From assembly GCA_030142905.1 (NCBI GenBank), contig JASJOG010000250.1:248001-312000 (forward strand): a DNA stretch of 64,000 nt, given 5' to 3'. Of the stretch, positions 11,457 to 21,414 are shown piece by piece. The stretch is from Heliopora coerulea. Its lineage: Eukaryota > Cnidaria > Anthozoa > Scleralcyonacea > Helioporidae. The number at the start of each line of letters is the position of its first letter. Positions within the stretch are counted from its first letter, which is position 1. The position numbers were made by a program, and so were the translations under genes. The notes below the pieces were generated by a model. It saw only the letters and a list, made by a program, of their open reading frames with translations, had not been told where the DNA came from and ran no database searches.

Positions 11457-13405
11457 TCAAAGAAACAATTTACTCCATTCACCAGTAGATGTGGGTGGGT
11501 CATTCACTGCTTTCATTTGTCTCCTTTCAAGATGTTTCTTTATAGCATCCTGCTTTGATTCTTTCTCATACACAGAGTTCACTGGAGATAGTGTCATTTC
11601 TTTAAGTTCTTCTTTTGGAGCATTCATCAAGTCATCCTCCATTGCCACCATCATTGTTTTAAATAACTCAACATAAGCTAAAAATGGCAAAAGTTACCAT
11701 CTTTAAAAAATTTCTCCCCAAGATTTAATAGGTACAGTGTGTAAAACCTACCAAAGTTCTGTTGCACACAAACATCTCTTACTGTGGCCTCTCCATTTTG
11801 AACTGTGGGTAAGTTCCTTTGAATCATTTCTTGTCTGCCTGTACAAGTTCTAATTAAAATGAAGTACAGCTATGATATGCCTAAATCAAACCACACTCAA
11901 TATTAGTTTTTATCTACTGAATACCATGATATTTTAGAAAACATCCAAGGTTTCTTATTGCTACTCATATTCTAATCATAATTAGGTGATATTTACCCTT
12001 TTCAATGAAATGCTTCAAATATGATTTGGAACTTTAATAGTGAACTCATTAAGGCCACTCATTCAAGTTTTCTGGTAACTGAATGGAAACTGACTAGAAA
12101 ATATCCTTCTGAATTGAATCACCATACCTAAAGAACATTCCAACAAAGGAATATGCTACCATCTTTGGGGAAAACTGGTTCAAAGTGTAGTGAAATCCCT
12201 CCAAACAGCTTGTCTGTTCTGTTGGAGATGCCTGTTTGATTCCATTCATAAGTTTTTTGTTGGTCAGGGTTTCGTAAACTAGAGATTCTAAACTGGAAAA
12301 AATAAAGAGCCATGTAAAAAAAATGTGTGGACTAAGGTTGTGGCATTTAACTGAAGTAAGGTTTCAGTATTCAGGTTGTCAAGAATCAGTATGACTGACA
12401 TATGGCTGAGAATAAGCATAATTATACCTTTCATCAGCCGCTTCCGCTGTGGTATTATTGCAGAATGGGCACATTTATTAAATAATGGCTCATCTAAATC
12501 AGTATGTTTATTGATAATATGGTACAGAAATACCCAGATCACATTTCCATCCCCATTTGTAGTGGAAGTAGCACTCCAATAGACATGTCTTTGACATGGC
12601 TTGATCCAGTCTGTAAGTGCTTCACAGTCACTTGTTTTGACAATTTTCTGCAATTCTTTGTGAATTTCAGCAAAATAACTGGGTTTTAGCAGATCTGGGC
12701 GGCAGCAAACTGCAAAGTAGCAATCAAGGATAAAGTTTTTCTCTAAACCCTTGACTGGTTATTTATTTCCCAGAAGGTGATGGAATAGGACAAGTCATTC
12801 AGTTTGAGAATACTCACATTTTGCAATGTGCCATAAGTCAAGATAATGACGTATATGAGGTGGCTTATCCTTCATGTGCTTTGCTATGGATGTATGCCGG
12901 TCAGAAACAAATGTAGTAATAGGTAGTCCACTATCATGTAAAAAAATGAAACATCTTTGGAATGCCATATACTCCATATCTGTACTACTTTTTACTTCAT
13001 TTTTCTGCAAAATACAAACAAACTGACAATGGAAGAACTGACTCCTATCATGGAGTAAAGCAAAAGAAAAAAATGGAGAACAGTACCAGTAGTTTACCTG
13101 GACAAGACTAAAGTGTAGGATTTTTGAGTTATCAGCAGAAAATATTGTGTAAGCACAGTACTTAGCATTGTGTCCAATGCTGTCATGTCTTCCATCACCT
13201 GACATAGTAAGGCTGATACCAAGGGACTCCAGTTGAGTCAACATTTTTTGCTCATAGGTTTTCCAATGGAGAAATACAGCAGGGTACAATTTCTCCTACA
13301 GAAAGAATCATCTTAGGTAATTGTGAGTGCAGTATGCATATAACTGAATGTTGTACATGCGGACTTTTGGAAAGAAAGTGTGACAATTAGAATTCACAAT
13401 TTACA
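11457..13405 (-). CDS. DDE-transposase-like protein, catalytic core, six exons (3' part)
   Basis: Minus-strand exons 13295-13098, 13004-12818, 12754-12428, 12278-12128, 11849-11752 and 11677-11457 have GT..AG borders and join in frame throughout (phases 0, 0, 1, 1, 2, 1). They follow the last part of the exon ending at 13405. The encoded protein has SLTMSGDGRHDSIGHNAKYC, KNEVKSSTDMEYMAFQRC, TTFVSDRHTSIAKHMKD, HYLDLWHIAK, WIKPCQRHVYWSATST, LFNKCAHS, SPTEQTSCLEGFHYTLNQFS with PKMVAYSFVGMFFR, and ends GEATVRDVCVQQNFAYVELF plus a charged tail. I recall this architecture from a family of metazoan transposase-derived proteins that often carry THAP domains. The Asp residues of SGDGR, SDRH and DLWH are the likely catalytic candidates. 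Kolobok superfamily is my best guess, unproven. Three introns are short (about 60-150 bp). This 3' part has no stop or frameshift. Confidence 0.72.
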
Positions 13406-14505
13406 TGTTGGAGTTTGAAGTATGTTCTCAAAGATATACCAGCTATTCCAATATGTCTGCACAAATTCAAAACTTTACTGGGTGAACAACCTGACAAAAG
13501 AATACCAAAACTAAGCAGAAAATTGCCAGCTGGGATTCTTGAACCAGGTATATTTATTTGGTTAACTGAACCACACATTCTCCCTGTTGCTGCAGTTAAT
13601 ATTTCCACAAATTGTGTTGACCTCCCAGCAAAGTCCCAACTTGTCTTGTTTCCACAAGTGGGTTATCAGATTTGCAAGATGGACGGAAGTGAAACAACAG
13701 CAGTTGGGAAATAAAGGCAATATACTTTGGTTCTGTTCGGAGATCTTTATCTTCGTTGTTCACCATGTTGTGGAAGAAAAATGTCATTAACGAAAATTTT
13801 TGTTGATATATAATAGAGAATAAGGTTAAACTTCAACCTAATTGGTTGGTGATCACCTTGGGTATACAGTCATGTAACATTGATGAATAAAAAATGACCG
13901 AATACTTTTGTTACCTCGGGCTCTCTGAAGGCATATCTTCGTCATCACACTCAGTTTCTGTTGCTGCCTCGTTGAGGAACTCGGGTTCCTCAACATCAAG
14001 CTCGTTATCGGAGTCTGATAGTTCGTCGAGTTTATTTTCTTCTCCATCACTACGCCTTTCGAAACCAAAACGGGAAGATGCTCCCGAGTTGACATTTTAT
14101 TCCATTGTTGGGGATAGATTAGACCTGCTTTTAGAACCAACAATCGATAAAATTCAAACCGTAACTACATAATCGAACTTTCCCTTTAACGTCACTTTGA
14201 GAAAGACAGCTACACAACGATAAAACCAACTTACTAGATTGTGTATTTAACTGAGCCCTACATTTCTTCAGTTTCTCCTTTGCAGACAGCCATCTGTTCC
14301 GCATTTGACGTTTCTCCGTGCGCAGATTTTTACATCCAAGACAACTGATAATTTGGGCTTCTGTATCCTTTACCTTTTGGCAAATACAATTTTTATAAGG
14401 GTCTTTCAGCAAATCTCGATTTATGAGTTTAATCATGATGGAAGACAAAGCCAAGCTTAGCCGCAGGATTCTCACTGTTTTTGCAGGGTAAAACCAAGGC
14501 TGCAC
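13406..14505 (-). pseudogene. Same gene, upstream exons: zinc ribbon with frameshifts, acidic and coiled-coil exons
   Basis: Upstream of the catalytic core the minus strand gives, in order: a Lys/Arg/Glu-rich coiled-coil-like segment with CLGCKNLRTEKRQMRNRWL (about 14488-14238, donor GTAAGT); an acidic exon KLDELSDSDNELDVEEPEF..ECDDEDMP (14080-13915); then EPKYIAFISQLLL, RPSCKSDNPLVETRQVGTLL, and NIPGSRIPAGNFLLSFGILL. Between the last two, the zinc ribbon partner TICGNINCSNRENVWFS lies in a third frame, ending in a stop where family members have Gln. So a shift occurs near 13630, and a 4-base insertion (aaataaatata) near 13565 produces another. This exon is therefore broken, suggesting that the gene is decaying. 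Exon borders other than those given are tentative. Confidence 0.6.
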
Positions 14506-14845
14506 TTCTGTTACAATGCCTTCAAGAGTTGGTTAGTTTACCAACTCTAGTTTAACTGTAGAGTACCAAGGGTAAAAAGCAGTCACTACGATAAAAATAT
14601 CCAGTTGTGGTCCATAACTTATGTTAAATTTGGTACACCATTTACCATTTTTTTAATATTTTTTTAAAGTATCAAATGTCACACATATCTCATGGATTTT
14701 CCCTCAACTTGTTTCGAAAGAAATCAGTTCCGATTTTTCACGAATGCGTTAAAACGCACTAAAAATACATTCTAGTGAAAATCTTACAAATACACCGGGT
14801 CTCCATTGAGGAAGCTAAGAGGACTCATATAGGAAGAAAAACTAC
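14506..14845. other. Intron-like, no gene seen
   Basis: AT-rich stretch between two candidate exons of the minus-strand transposase-like gene. No coding signal is visible. Confidence 0.4.
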
Positions 14846-15115
14846 CCTTAGTTCTGGTTCCTCTTCTAAAACTTTCGAGGTACTAGGCAAGTCATCTGAA
14901 GACACTGGTGGGACTTCACTGGGCTTCATTGTTTCTTTCAAAGTCTAAAATGTGACAGCCAAGTAAAATTATATTATTGTAAGGTTATTTTGATAACAAT
15001 AAAAAGTGGTAAAAATCACTGTGCCAACCCACCTGTCGCCGGTGACGACTCGACAAAGGTTGCTCTTCCTTCGGATAAACAGAAGGGACTGATAATATTC
15101 CAATATCGTCTCTCT
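14846..15115 (-). CDS. Possible THAP-linked 5' exons of the transposase-like gene
   Basis: Minus-strand frame from about 15110 reads LKRDDIGILSVPSVYPKEEQ PLSSRHRRQ and stops at a GTGGGT donor (exon end 15033). It joins in phase 0 to 14944-14846, encoding TLKETMKPSEVPPVSSDDLP STSKVLEEEPELR, which ends at a GTAGTT donor. The 'LKRDDIG...P.V' string resembles the tail of THAP zinc-finger domains in cnidarian THAP proteins. The zinc-coordinating part of a THAP domain is not visible; the 3' tail of LINE-A lies immediately upstream (15136-15155), so the insertion may have separated or removed it. This is inference. Confidence 0.4.
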
Positions 15116-15315
15116 TCAGTCAAGCGTCATACTTTTACTATTATTATTATTAAAACGAATATCTAAACACGATAAAAACACTTGAACATAAATATGCTGT
15201 TATCAATGTGCGTCCTGTCATCTATCCTATGAGATTAAAAATACTAACAAGACAATAATAATATAAAATCTAGTTAAAATAAATTATATTAAAGTTCAAT
15301 ATAAAGTTCAAAAAA

Positions 15316-16838
15316 TTAAATGAAATGAAATTTCAATAGTTTCTCAAATTCATTAAAATTCGTTGCTCTTCTAATATCCGGTGGCAGTTCATTAAAAATT
15401 TTGGCTCCCATAAAATAGAAGCCACGGCGACCGTATTCAGTTTTTATAATAGGAAGAGCCACAGAACAACCATTATTTCGTGTATTTCTACCATGATCTT
15501 TAACTACAAAATTCTCCTTCAGGACATCGGGGACATCGGCTTCTAGAGTCCTTTTCACAAACTCGCAGGCACGTTTTCTTCTTAAATTCATAATCAATGG
15601 TAATTCACAATCCATTGAATAATCTTTAAAAATAATTTATGAAGCTCATTCCTGAAAAGATGCTAATTTGTTTAGCTGTGTTGATGTTAATTTAAGGTTC
15701 TGCACTCCACAGTACGTCAGCAGCGCACAATCATTGTTTGATACACTATTTTCGCCGACTCCACGTTAAGAGTATTTCTGATTTTAGATAGTAGTCACAG
15801 CCTTGTAGAAGCACGTTTTAGACTAACAACAAATTGCGTATTAAGATTTAATGCTGCATCAAGTTGTACACCAAGATATTTATAGGTCGTTGTAGGAGTA
15901 ATGGTAGTATTTGCATAGGGTATAAGCAAAGGTTCGTTCGATTTAGATATACGCTTGGCTGTCCCAAATAATAGAGCTTCAGTTTTTCCCTTCTTTAAGT
16001 TTATAATTAACTCATTTTCTTCTAACCATTCCGAAATCTGAGCCAAATCATATGACAGCTTTGATTTAATTGAGTCAATATTCTTTTCAGCCGCATACAA
16101 GACAACATCATCTGCATATATAACCATTTTGCATTGGTCAACAGCATCACCAATGTCATTAAATGCAAGTAAAAATAACAGAGGACCAAGTATCGACCCT
16201 TGAGGGACACCTGATAAAAGAGGAAGCTAATGCAATGTATGACCATTGTATGAGACACGAACAGACCGATTGAGCAAGTAATCTTTAAACCAATCCAATT
16301 CAACTCCGGTTACACCATACGCAGGACGTTTACTCAATAGCCGACCATGGCTAATCGTATCAAACCCTTTAGTTTGATCAATGAACACAGCTCCGACCAT
16401 CTGACCTTGATCAACGGTCCTACGAATATCATCACTAAACTTTATTGCTGCTAGTTCTGTAGACATTCCCGGTCTGAAACCAAACTGATTATCAGATAAT
16501 AATCTATTGTCATTCAAAAATCTCATGAGCTGACGATGGACAATTTTTTCGATAACTTTAGATATTGAAGGCAAGATTGAAATAGGGCGGTAATTGTCAA
16601 AATCCGATTTCAAGCCCGATTTACGTATTGGTACAATCTTTTCAGATTTCCATTCCAAGGGGATTAAACCATGCTGCAGTGATAAATTAATATTATGGTT
16701 GAGTGGTGGCGCAATAATTGTAGCCGAATCTTTCAATAGTCTTGGAGGCAAACCGTCATTTCCTGATGATTTAGAGCGTTTCAGCGAGCTTAAATGGCTT
16801 TCGACTTCTAAGATGGACACATTTCTAAACTTAAACAT
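15316..16838 (-). pseudogene. LINE-A reverse transcriptase and C-terminal tail
   Basis: Motifs in order: SSGNDGLPPRLLKD, EWKSEKIVPIRKSG, NYRPISILPSISKVIEKIVH, NQFGFRPGMSTELAAI, FIDQTKGFDTISH (canonical FIDLSKAFDTI, first catalytic Asp kept), then a frame change in the QGS motif near 16200 and MVIYADDVVLYA (catalytic YADD) and TYKYLGVQLDAALNLNTQF. A further break leads to the tail frame 15615-15316 with RKRACEFVKRTL and GAKIFNELPPDIR. It would copy the element RNA at the nicked target. Multiple breaks make it a pseudogene. Confidence 0.85.
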
Positions 16839-16889
16839 GTTCGCAGTTCGATTTGGAAAGCCACTTGGATATCTCCAAACTAAATCGCG

Positions 16890-17339
16890 TTATGAAACTT
16901 TTCTTTTCAAAGTTGTAACAATATGAGTAAAATATGAGCAAAAGCCATTAGAAATTCTTGATTCATCGGTTGTGGACTCGCCGTCAATTTCAAAAGGCTG
17001 ACTAGTACGTGTAGTTGATGATTTAATTGGATAGATAGATTTAACAATTTTCCAAAAGGATTCAGGAGTTTTTGAATTTTCATCTAGGAGGTTCTTGTTA
17101 TCGGAGGATTTAGCCTGACGTAGCATGATGTTTACCTTGTTTCTCTTAATTTTGTATGCATGAAAATCCTCAATATTATTTGTCCTACGATATTTACGAA
17201 GCAAACTATCACGTTCGTTCATAAGCTTTTTGAGTTCCTCAGTCACCCATGGTGCAGGTTTTCCTTTAACTCGTTTTATAAAAACTGGAGCATATTTATC
17301 ATATATACCAGTTATTATTACTTTCATATATATAACCAT
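16890..17339 (-). pseudogene. LINE-A linker between endonuclease and RT
   Basis: Encodes DKYAPVFIKRVKGKPAPWVT, EELKKLMNERDSLLRKYRRT and IKRNKVNIMLRQAKSSD, then SFWKIVKSIYPI. This is the Lys/Arg-rich helical linker conserved in CR1/L2-type elements. It has a premature end near 16890, where the frame passes into the next segment. Confidence 0.75.
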
Positions 17340-17450
17340 GCTGAGTTTACATCATTATCATAAACGGTAGACTAATCTACAGACTTGAGTTTCTCATTCA
17401 TTGCACTTGGGATATAGCTTTTGTAATTGCGACAAGTTATTGTTCTTGGC

Positions 17451-18065
17451 TTAAACCGGAATCGAATTTAATTTACGGACACAACCGACCATGTCGTGAT
17501 CCCCTATTGAAAGAGGGATAACACCAGAGTCTTTAATTGATGCTGGGTTATTAGTTGCTATGATGTCTATCAATGATCCAGTTGAGTCACCCACACGCGT
17601 AGGTTTTTTAACGATTTGTTTAAAACCATACAAATTCAAAATCGCCTTGAACTCTGCATTATCTCCAGGAATTAGGTAGTTCACATTGAAATCACCGAGA
17701 ACAATTCATTCATTTGACAAAGCACTTACTAGTGACATCCTTTCATTAAAGGCATTGTTGAAGTCACGGTTTAGGTATTTTGAACTATCTGAAGGTCGGT
17801 AGAATATTCCTATCAAAATATTTTTGGAATGTTCAAACATCAATTCAATCAAAATAAATTCCATTATTTTGCTTTCCAAATCTTCCCGACGCTTCCACAT
17901 AAGATTGTTGGAAATATAAGCTGCTACACCGCCTCCCTTTCCTGTTTTCCTATAGTTACTGACAAAAGTAAACCCAGTAATTTCAAAAAATGATTCAGGA
18001 TCCTGATCAGTAATATGCGTTTCGCTTAACGATAAAATATCAATACCATCAAAGTTTTGAAGCAA
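17451..18065 (-). pseudogene. LINE-A apurinic-like endonuclease
   Basis: The region encodes DILSLSETHI (second EN motif with catalytic Glu), GGGVAAYISNNL, FILIELMF, ILIGIFYRPS, and after a frame break LTEFNVNYL-like sequence giving NYLIPGDNAEFKAILNLYGF, KQIVKKPTRVGDSTGSLIDI and SIGDHDMVGC. The S/G-D-H catalytic motif is present. The GDFN motif falls at the frame change near 17700. This domain nicks target DNA to prime reverse transcription in non-LTR retrotransposons. It is interrupted and so inactive in cis. Confidence 0.8.
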
Positions 18066-18435
18066 TTCCGCTATATAGAGCTTGTTTAAGAAAAGTCCTT
18101 ACGTTTTGATGAAGAATCTTCAGACCACGCTGATTAAGAAGTGTATTTAATTCTGGAACAAACTTTGGATGTTGCGGACCTGGACAGGGCTGAATATCTC
18201 CACACATTAAAATCAAGAGGTTTATTAGGCTTCTCCTTGACGAACGAACACGAAAAGCAAATTTCCCACCATTTCCCTTCCATAAACTTGATAAAATAAA
18301 CGTTTCCTTATTAAGTGATAACTCTTGGCCTTTTACAGTTAAGCCAATACAATCGGTACTTGCAAATGCACATCTTTTAACTTGTAAACTCAGAATTAAG
18401 AGCAGAACGATTGCCGCTCCATGCAACGCCGCCAT
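18049..18435 (-). pseudogene. LINE-A N-terminal segment: signal-peptide-like start and 2A-like motif
   Basis: The frame opens with MAALHGAAIVLLLILSLQVK, a hydrophobic core like a signal peptide. At residues 72-87 it has NLLILMCGDIQPCPGP, which has the layout of a 2A-like recoding peptide (hydrophobic run, G-D-I/V-E-x-N-P-G-P) but Gln replaces Glu and Cys replaces the critical Asn. After residue 87 the frame enters the endonuclease, with LKILHQNVRTF matching the first EN motif (l.v..qNv..l). Echinoderm and cnidarian LINEs are known to carry 2A-like sequences in this position. Here the motif is probably inactive because NPGP has become CPGP. Confidence 0.65.
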
Positions 18436-18540
18436 ATTTGTCCCGCCTATTTCTGTTGCCGTTTCATATGCCTTCCCGGCTATGTAAGCTGGCGTTGCTG
18501 CATCCTTGAGACGCTTTGTTGAATCTGATTTAGCTTAGAT

Positions 18541-19399
18541 TTTATCTTTTTGAACATTTTGCAGTATTTAAGCGGACAGCGTTCATGGTCAATTGTTTGA
18601 GAAGTGGGATAGAACACTCGTCATTTAAAAGAGTTGTACAGGCCATGACAGTCTATAGATGCTTTCTCCGCTTTCCACACAAAAATCTCATTGCCTCAAT
18701 CAGGATTTTTTTCGCTTTGAAATGTCACCCCATTGAAGACGTTAGGATGTATTTTTGGCTCGAAACAAAAATGTCAGGTAAACAGCCATCAGGTAACTCA
18801 CTGCAAAGCTACTTGTTTTTGGTCACCAAATTATCCTTCTGCAAAACAGTTGTCCGCTTCAGTCTTTCTCACTTCAAGAGTGATTTGTGCATGATGACCT
18901 TTACCGTATTCGACCAGTAACGCTTTCATCAGGATTTTAAAATCTCTCAGGAAAGTTCAAAGTCGTCTATGTGTAAATTTACCGTTGAACCCTTCGTGTT
19001 GAGGTGTCACTGAATGCTTAGTTGAAATTACGCAAGAGTTGCAGGTTTATACACCATTTTTCTTTTTTATTGATGTATTGCGTTGGAAAAAGTACGTCTT
19101 TCACTTTCCTCTTCTCGTTCTTCTAGAACAAGGTTTGCTTGTCGTATTTTGTTTTATGTATTGTATTTTTCGATTTTTGGTCAGCGATAAAACTGCAGAA
19201 CTCGTTAATGTTTTCTTTGTTTACTTCGTCGGTTTCGTAATTCGTTTCATCTTCGTCACCAAAGTCTTGTACTTCCGGATGAATACTTAGCACAAACCCT
19301 TATCAAAGCAGATCTTAAAAACATTTGTAACCAACTTTGTGGTAACGTATACTTTATTAAATTTTTAAGTCAAAAATGTCAAATATTCAATCATGAGCT
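18541..19399. other. No recognisable gene
   Basis: The longest frame is 111 codons (18585-18920, +), without a recognised family, and in the reverse strand the same stretch is full of stops. Another Phe-rich frame (19039-19290, +) looks like AT-biased chance sequence. Confidence 0.45.
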
Positions 19400-19910
19400 G
19401 TCGTAATACTGGTATCCGTTTGATAACCTATGAGAATGCTCCAGTTTTAAGACGAAAAGTCTGGTCATCTAATAAAACAATCTTCCTTTAAAGCAAAATG
19501 AGTGAGAAGTCTAATTGGAAAACGACACGAATTACCATAAACCCGCTAATAATTCAGGGTATTGATCCTATCATTCGTTGTTCAATAATTTAGTTGTAAG
19601 GATGGGCATTTTACCATTTGTTAAGCTGTTGAACGTTATTCTCACCGAACTTTTTGTTTTAATAAAGCAGAATTGAAATTTTAAACGTAAATATGACTAA
19701 GCAGTTTAAATATAAAATAATTTCCTGTTTGGATTGTTGTTTATTTGCGGCCAAATTCTGTGTGGATTTTTTTATTGCATGTCCTCTTCCAGTTATAGTC
19801 AAGAGGATTTCTCTTTTTGAGAATATTGAAAAATTATCGTTGTTACTTGGATTCTCGAGAGATATATTGGAAGGGTGGGCGAGAGGTTGTTGCGTGTACG
19901 TATTTCTAGT
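19400..19910 (-). repeat. Right arm of the large inverted duplication
   Basis: Reverse-complement partner of 9455-10225, with the blocks given there in mirrored order. The arm outer edge is close to 19910 (acgtacacgcaacaacc on the minus strand) and the inner edge near 19400. It carries one copy of the block that is doubled in the left arm. Confidence 0.75.
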
Positions 19911-20221
19911 TTATGCATCTAAATGCTGTATTAAAGAATTTTTTCTTTTACTATTTTGTAACTCGAAATAATGGCTTTCGTCACAGTAAAAATGTGTTTT
20001 GAAACTTATTTACGACATGTATTTGTGGTAATGAGTGATACATTCACGTACATGGTAAATTATGGTAGCTAGTCGCTTTTTGCATGAACAAGTAAGGAGG
20101 TAAAGACAGTCGAAGGAAATCTAACCAAACTGTCAAAAGCCAAGGCCATTTCAGAGATTAGGATCGCGACCTCTGACAAACGTCAAAGTGGGTCAAAGTG
20201 CAACCCAGAAGAGTAACGAGG

Positions 20222-20293
20222 TTTTCGACACAGCTCAACGGTTATAGCGTCTCGCTTGTTGTCGTAAGGCTATGGGTTATATTCTGGAGTCCA
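20222..20293 (+). repeat. Degenerate tRNA-like (SINE head) sequence
   Basis: An A-box-like string gctcaacggttatagcgtct is followed about 35 bases later by a decayed B-box-like ctatgggttatattctgg. This is the layout of a tRNA-derived SINE head. The fold is poor, so it is not a functional tRNA. Confidence 0.3.
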
Positions 20294-20454
20294 CAGGCTT
20301 AGAAATCGTTTTGTTTTCCTAAAATATACAATTAAAGAACATTTACAGCTGTGTTTACACTGTAATGTCTCATTGCTCACATTCACCCCCCAAACCTTAC
20401 AATTAATGACTTCGATGCTCATTGGTCGAACTAGTTGAATCTAATAAACTTTCG

Positions 20455-20605
20455 TTTCGCTTTTTTGGAGGTATTTGCTGTAGCTTTTGACTGTGAACTA
20501 GAGTGGATTGTCATCAAAGGAGTATTGCATTTTGCTGATGGTAGCGAACGTGGGAGAAAAATAGCAGAAATCATTTGCCAGAGTAATGGCGGTTTGGGTT
20601 GTTTA
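20455..20605 (+). pseudogene. Nucleoside-phosphorylase-superfamily exon fragment
   Basis: The plus strand encodes EVFAVAFDCELEWIVIKGVL HFADGSE. This fits the C-terminal signature of the purine/uridine phosphorylase superfamily (G-v-f-a-a-a-y...ieW-vvKG-v-dfaDG), where the second Asp contacts the nucleobase or ribose. In cnidarians this domain often occurs fused to signalling modules, but no partner is seen here. The frame continues to 20638 without further resemblance, so the following W....A..MAAS helix is missing or shifted. A pyrimidine run then AG just before it (about 20460-20470) could be a splice acceptor. It may be a lone exon or a pseudogene. Confidence 0.42.
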
Positions 20606-20639
20606 GAATATTTTGAAAGAATCCGATATTTTCAATAAC

Positions 20640-21339
20640 TCGCGCTCTTTGGGGACTCTCTAGCGTGTTTTCAAGGAAAAACAAGAGGCACGTTAAGTCA
20701 TTTTTGATGTACTGTATATGGAACTACTATGAATGCAAGGTTAAAGAATTAGGGAAACTACAAAAGGGAATACTTTACTAAAGCCGCTAAAGTCGGAAAA
20801 TTTGGCCGAAAACTATTAAAAATGAGAAGTGAGATCTCTAAAACTATAATGATAATAAGAAAAAGGTAGGCGAATGTCGATGATTTTTGAGATATATAAA
20901 ATGTAAAACCAGTAAAATGCAATTGTGGCGAGAAGAATAGCTCATTAAACGAAGAGCCTTAGTCGTAGTGATAGCAATCTTAAATATTCTTTTATGTTTT
21001 TCTAAATTTGCTTTTCCTCTTTTGTTTGTGAGTCAGTTATTCAAAGCAGCTACATGTATTTGCTTCCAAACGAGGCTAGAGAGGTTGATGAAAGGTACAC
21101 ATAAAAGAACATTTGAATAGGTCATTTCCGGATTACATATTTTGATTTGAAAACAAGGTTTGCTGATGAACTTTTGATACGAAAATATATTCTTATTGGC
21201 AGTTGAATGAAAAGTTTTGCATGTCGTTTTCAAGCAAGCAAAAAAGGTTGTTCAAAATAGCCTATTGACAACCATCAGTAACATAACTATCATGTGGACG
21301 TTCATATAAGCTCAAACACTGAAGAGAACGATTTCTTTC
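20640..21339. other. No recognisable gene
   Basis: Nothing supported on either strand; AT-rich, short open frames only. Confidence 0.5.
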
Positions 21340-21414
21340 TCCCAGACGGTAATCGAACCCCCAATCTTCTGATGACCGTTGAAACGCTCTGACCGCTGAG
21401 TTATAGGTAGAGGG
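21340..21414 (-). repeat. tRNA-like SINE head
   Basis: On the minus strand: ctataactcagcggtcagag (A-box region with D-stem-like ends), then cggtcatcagaag, then a B-box ggttcgattacc. It matches the tRNA-like units at 24.8 and 25.1 kb. The anticodon arm sequence is decayed, so it is a repeat, not a tRNA gene. Confidence 0.6.

Larger units (their letters stand above)
15120..18540 (-). mobile_element. LINE-A, nearly full-length CR1/L2-type retrotransposon
   Basis: About 3.4 kb on the minus strand carries all parts of a non-LTR element in the right order: N-terminal segment (18435-18049), endonuclease (about 18130-17451), linker (17339-16890), reverse transcriptase (16838-15795) and C-terminal tail (15615-15316). 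It ends in a short AAT-type microsatellite (15136-15155), as usual for 3' ends of CR1-group LINEs. Frame changes and stops break the ORF into at least six pieces, so it cannot act on its own. It is inserted next to, and probably within, the transposase-like gene in the same orientation. Clade placement is by motif, not phylogeny. Confidence 0.85.

Noticed and set aside
12128..12313. 61-codon minus-strand frame over exon 12278-12128
   Set aside because: It is a shifted frame; the true exon reads QTSCLEGFHYTLNQFS and PKMVAYSFVG in the phase fixed by the neighbouring exons.
13894..14172. Ser-rich 92-codon plus-strand frame
   Set aside because: Antisense of the acidic exon of the minus-strand transposase-like gene.
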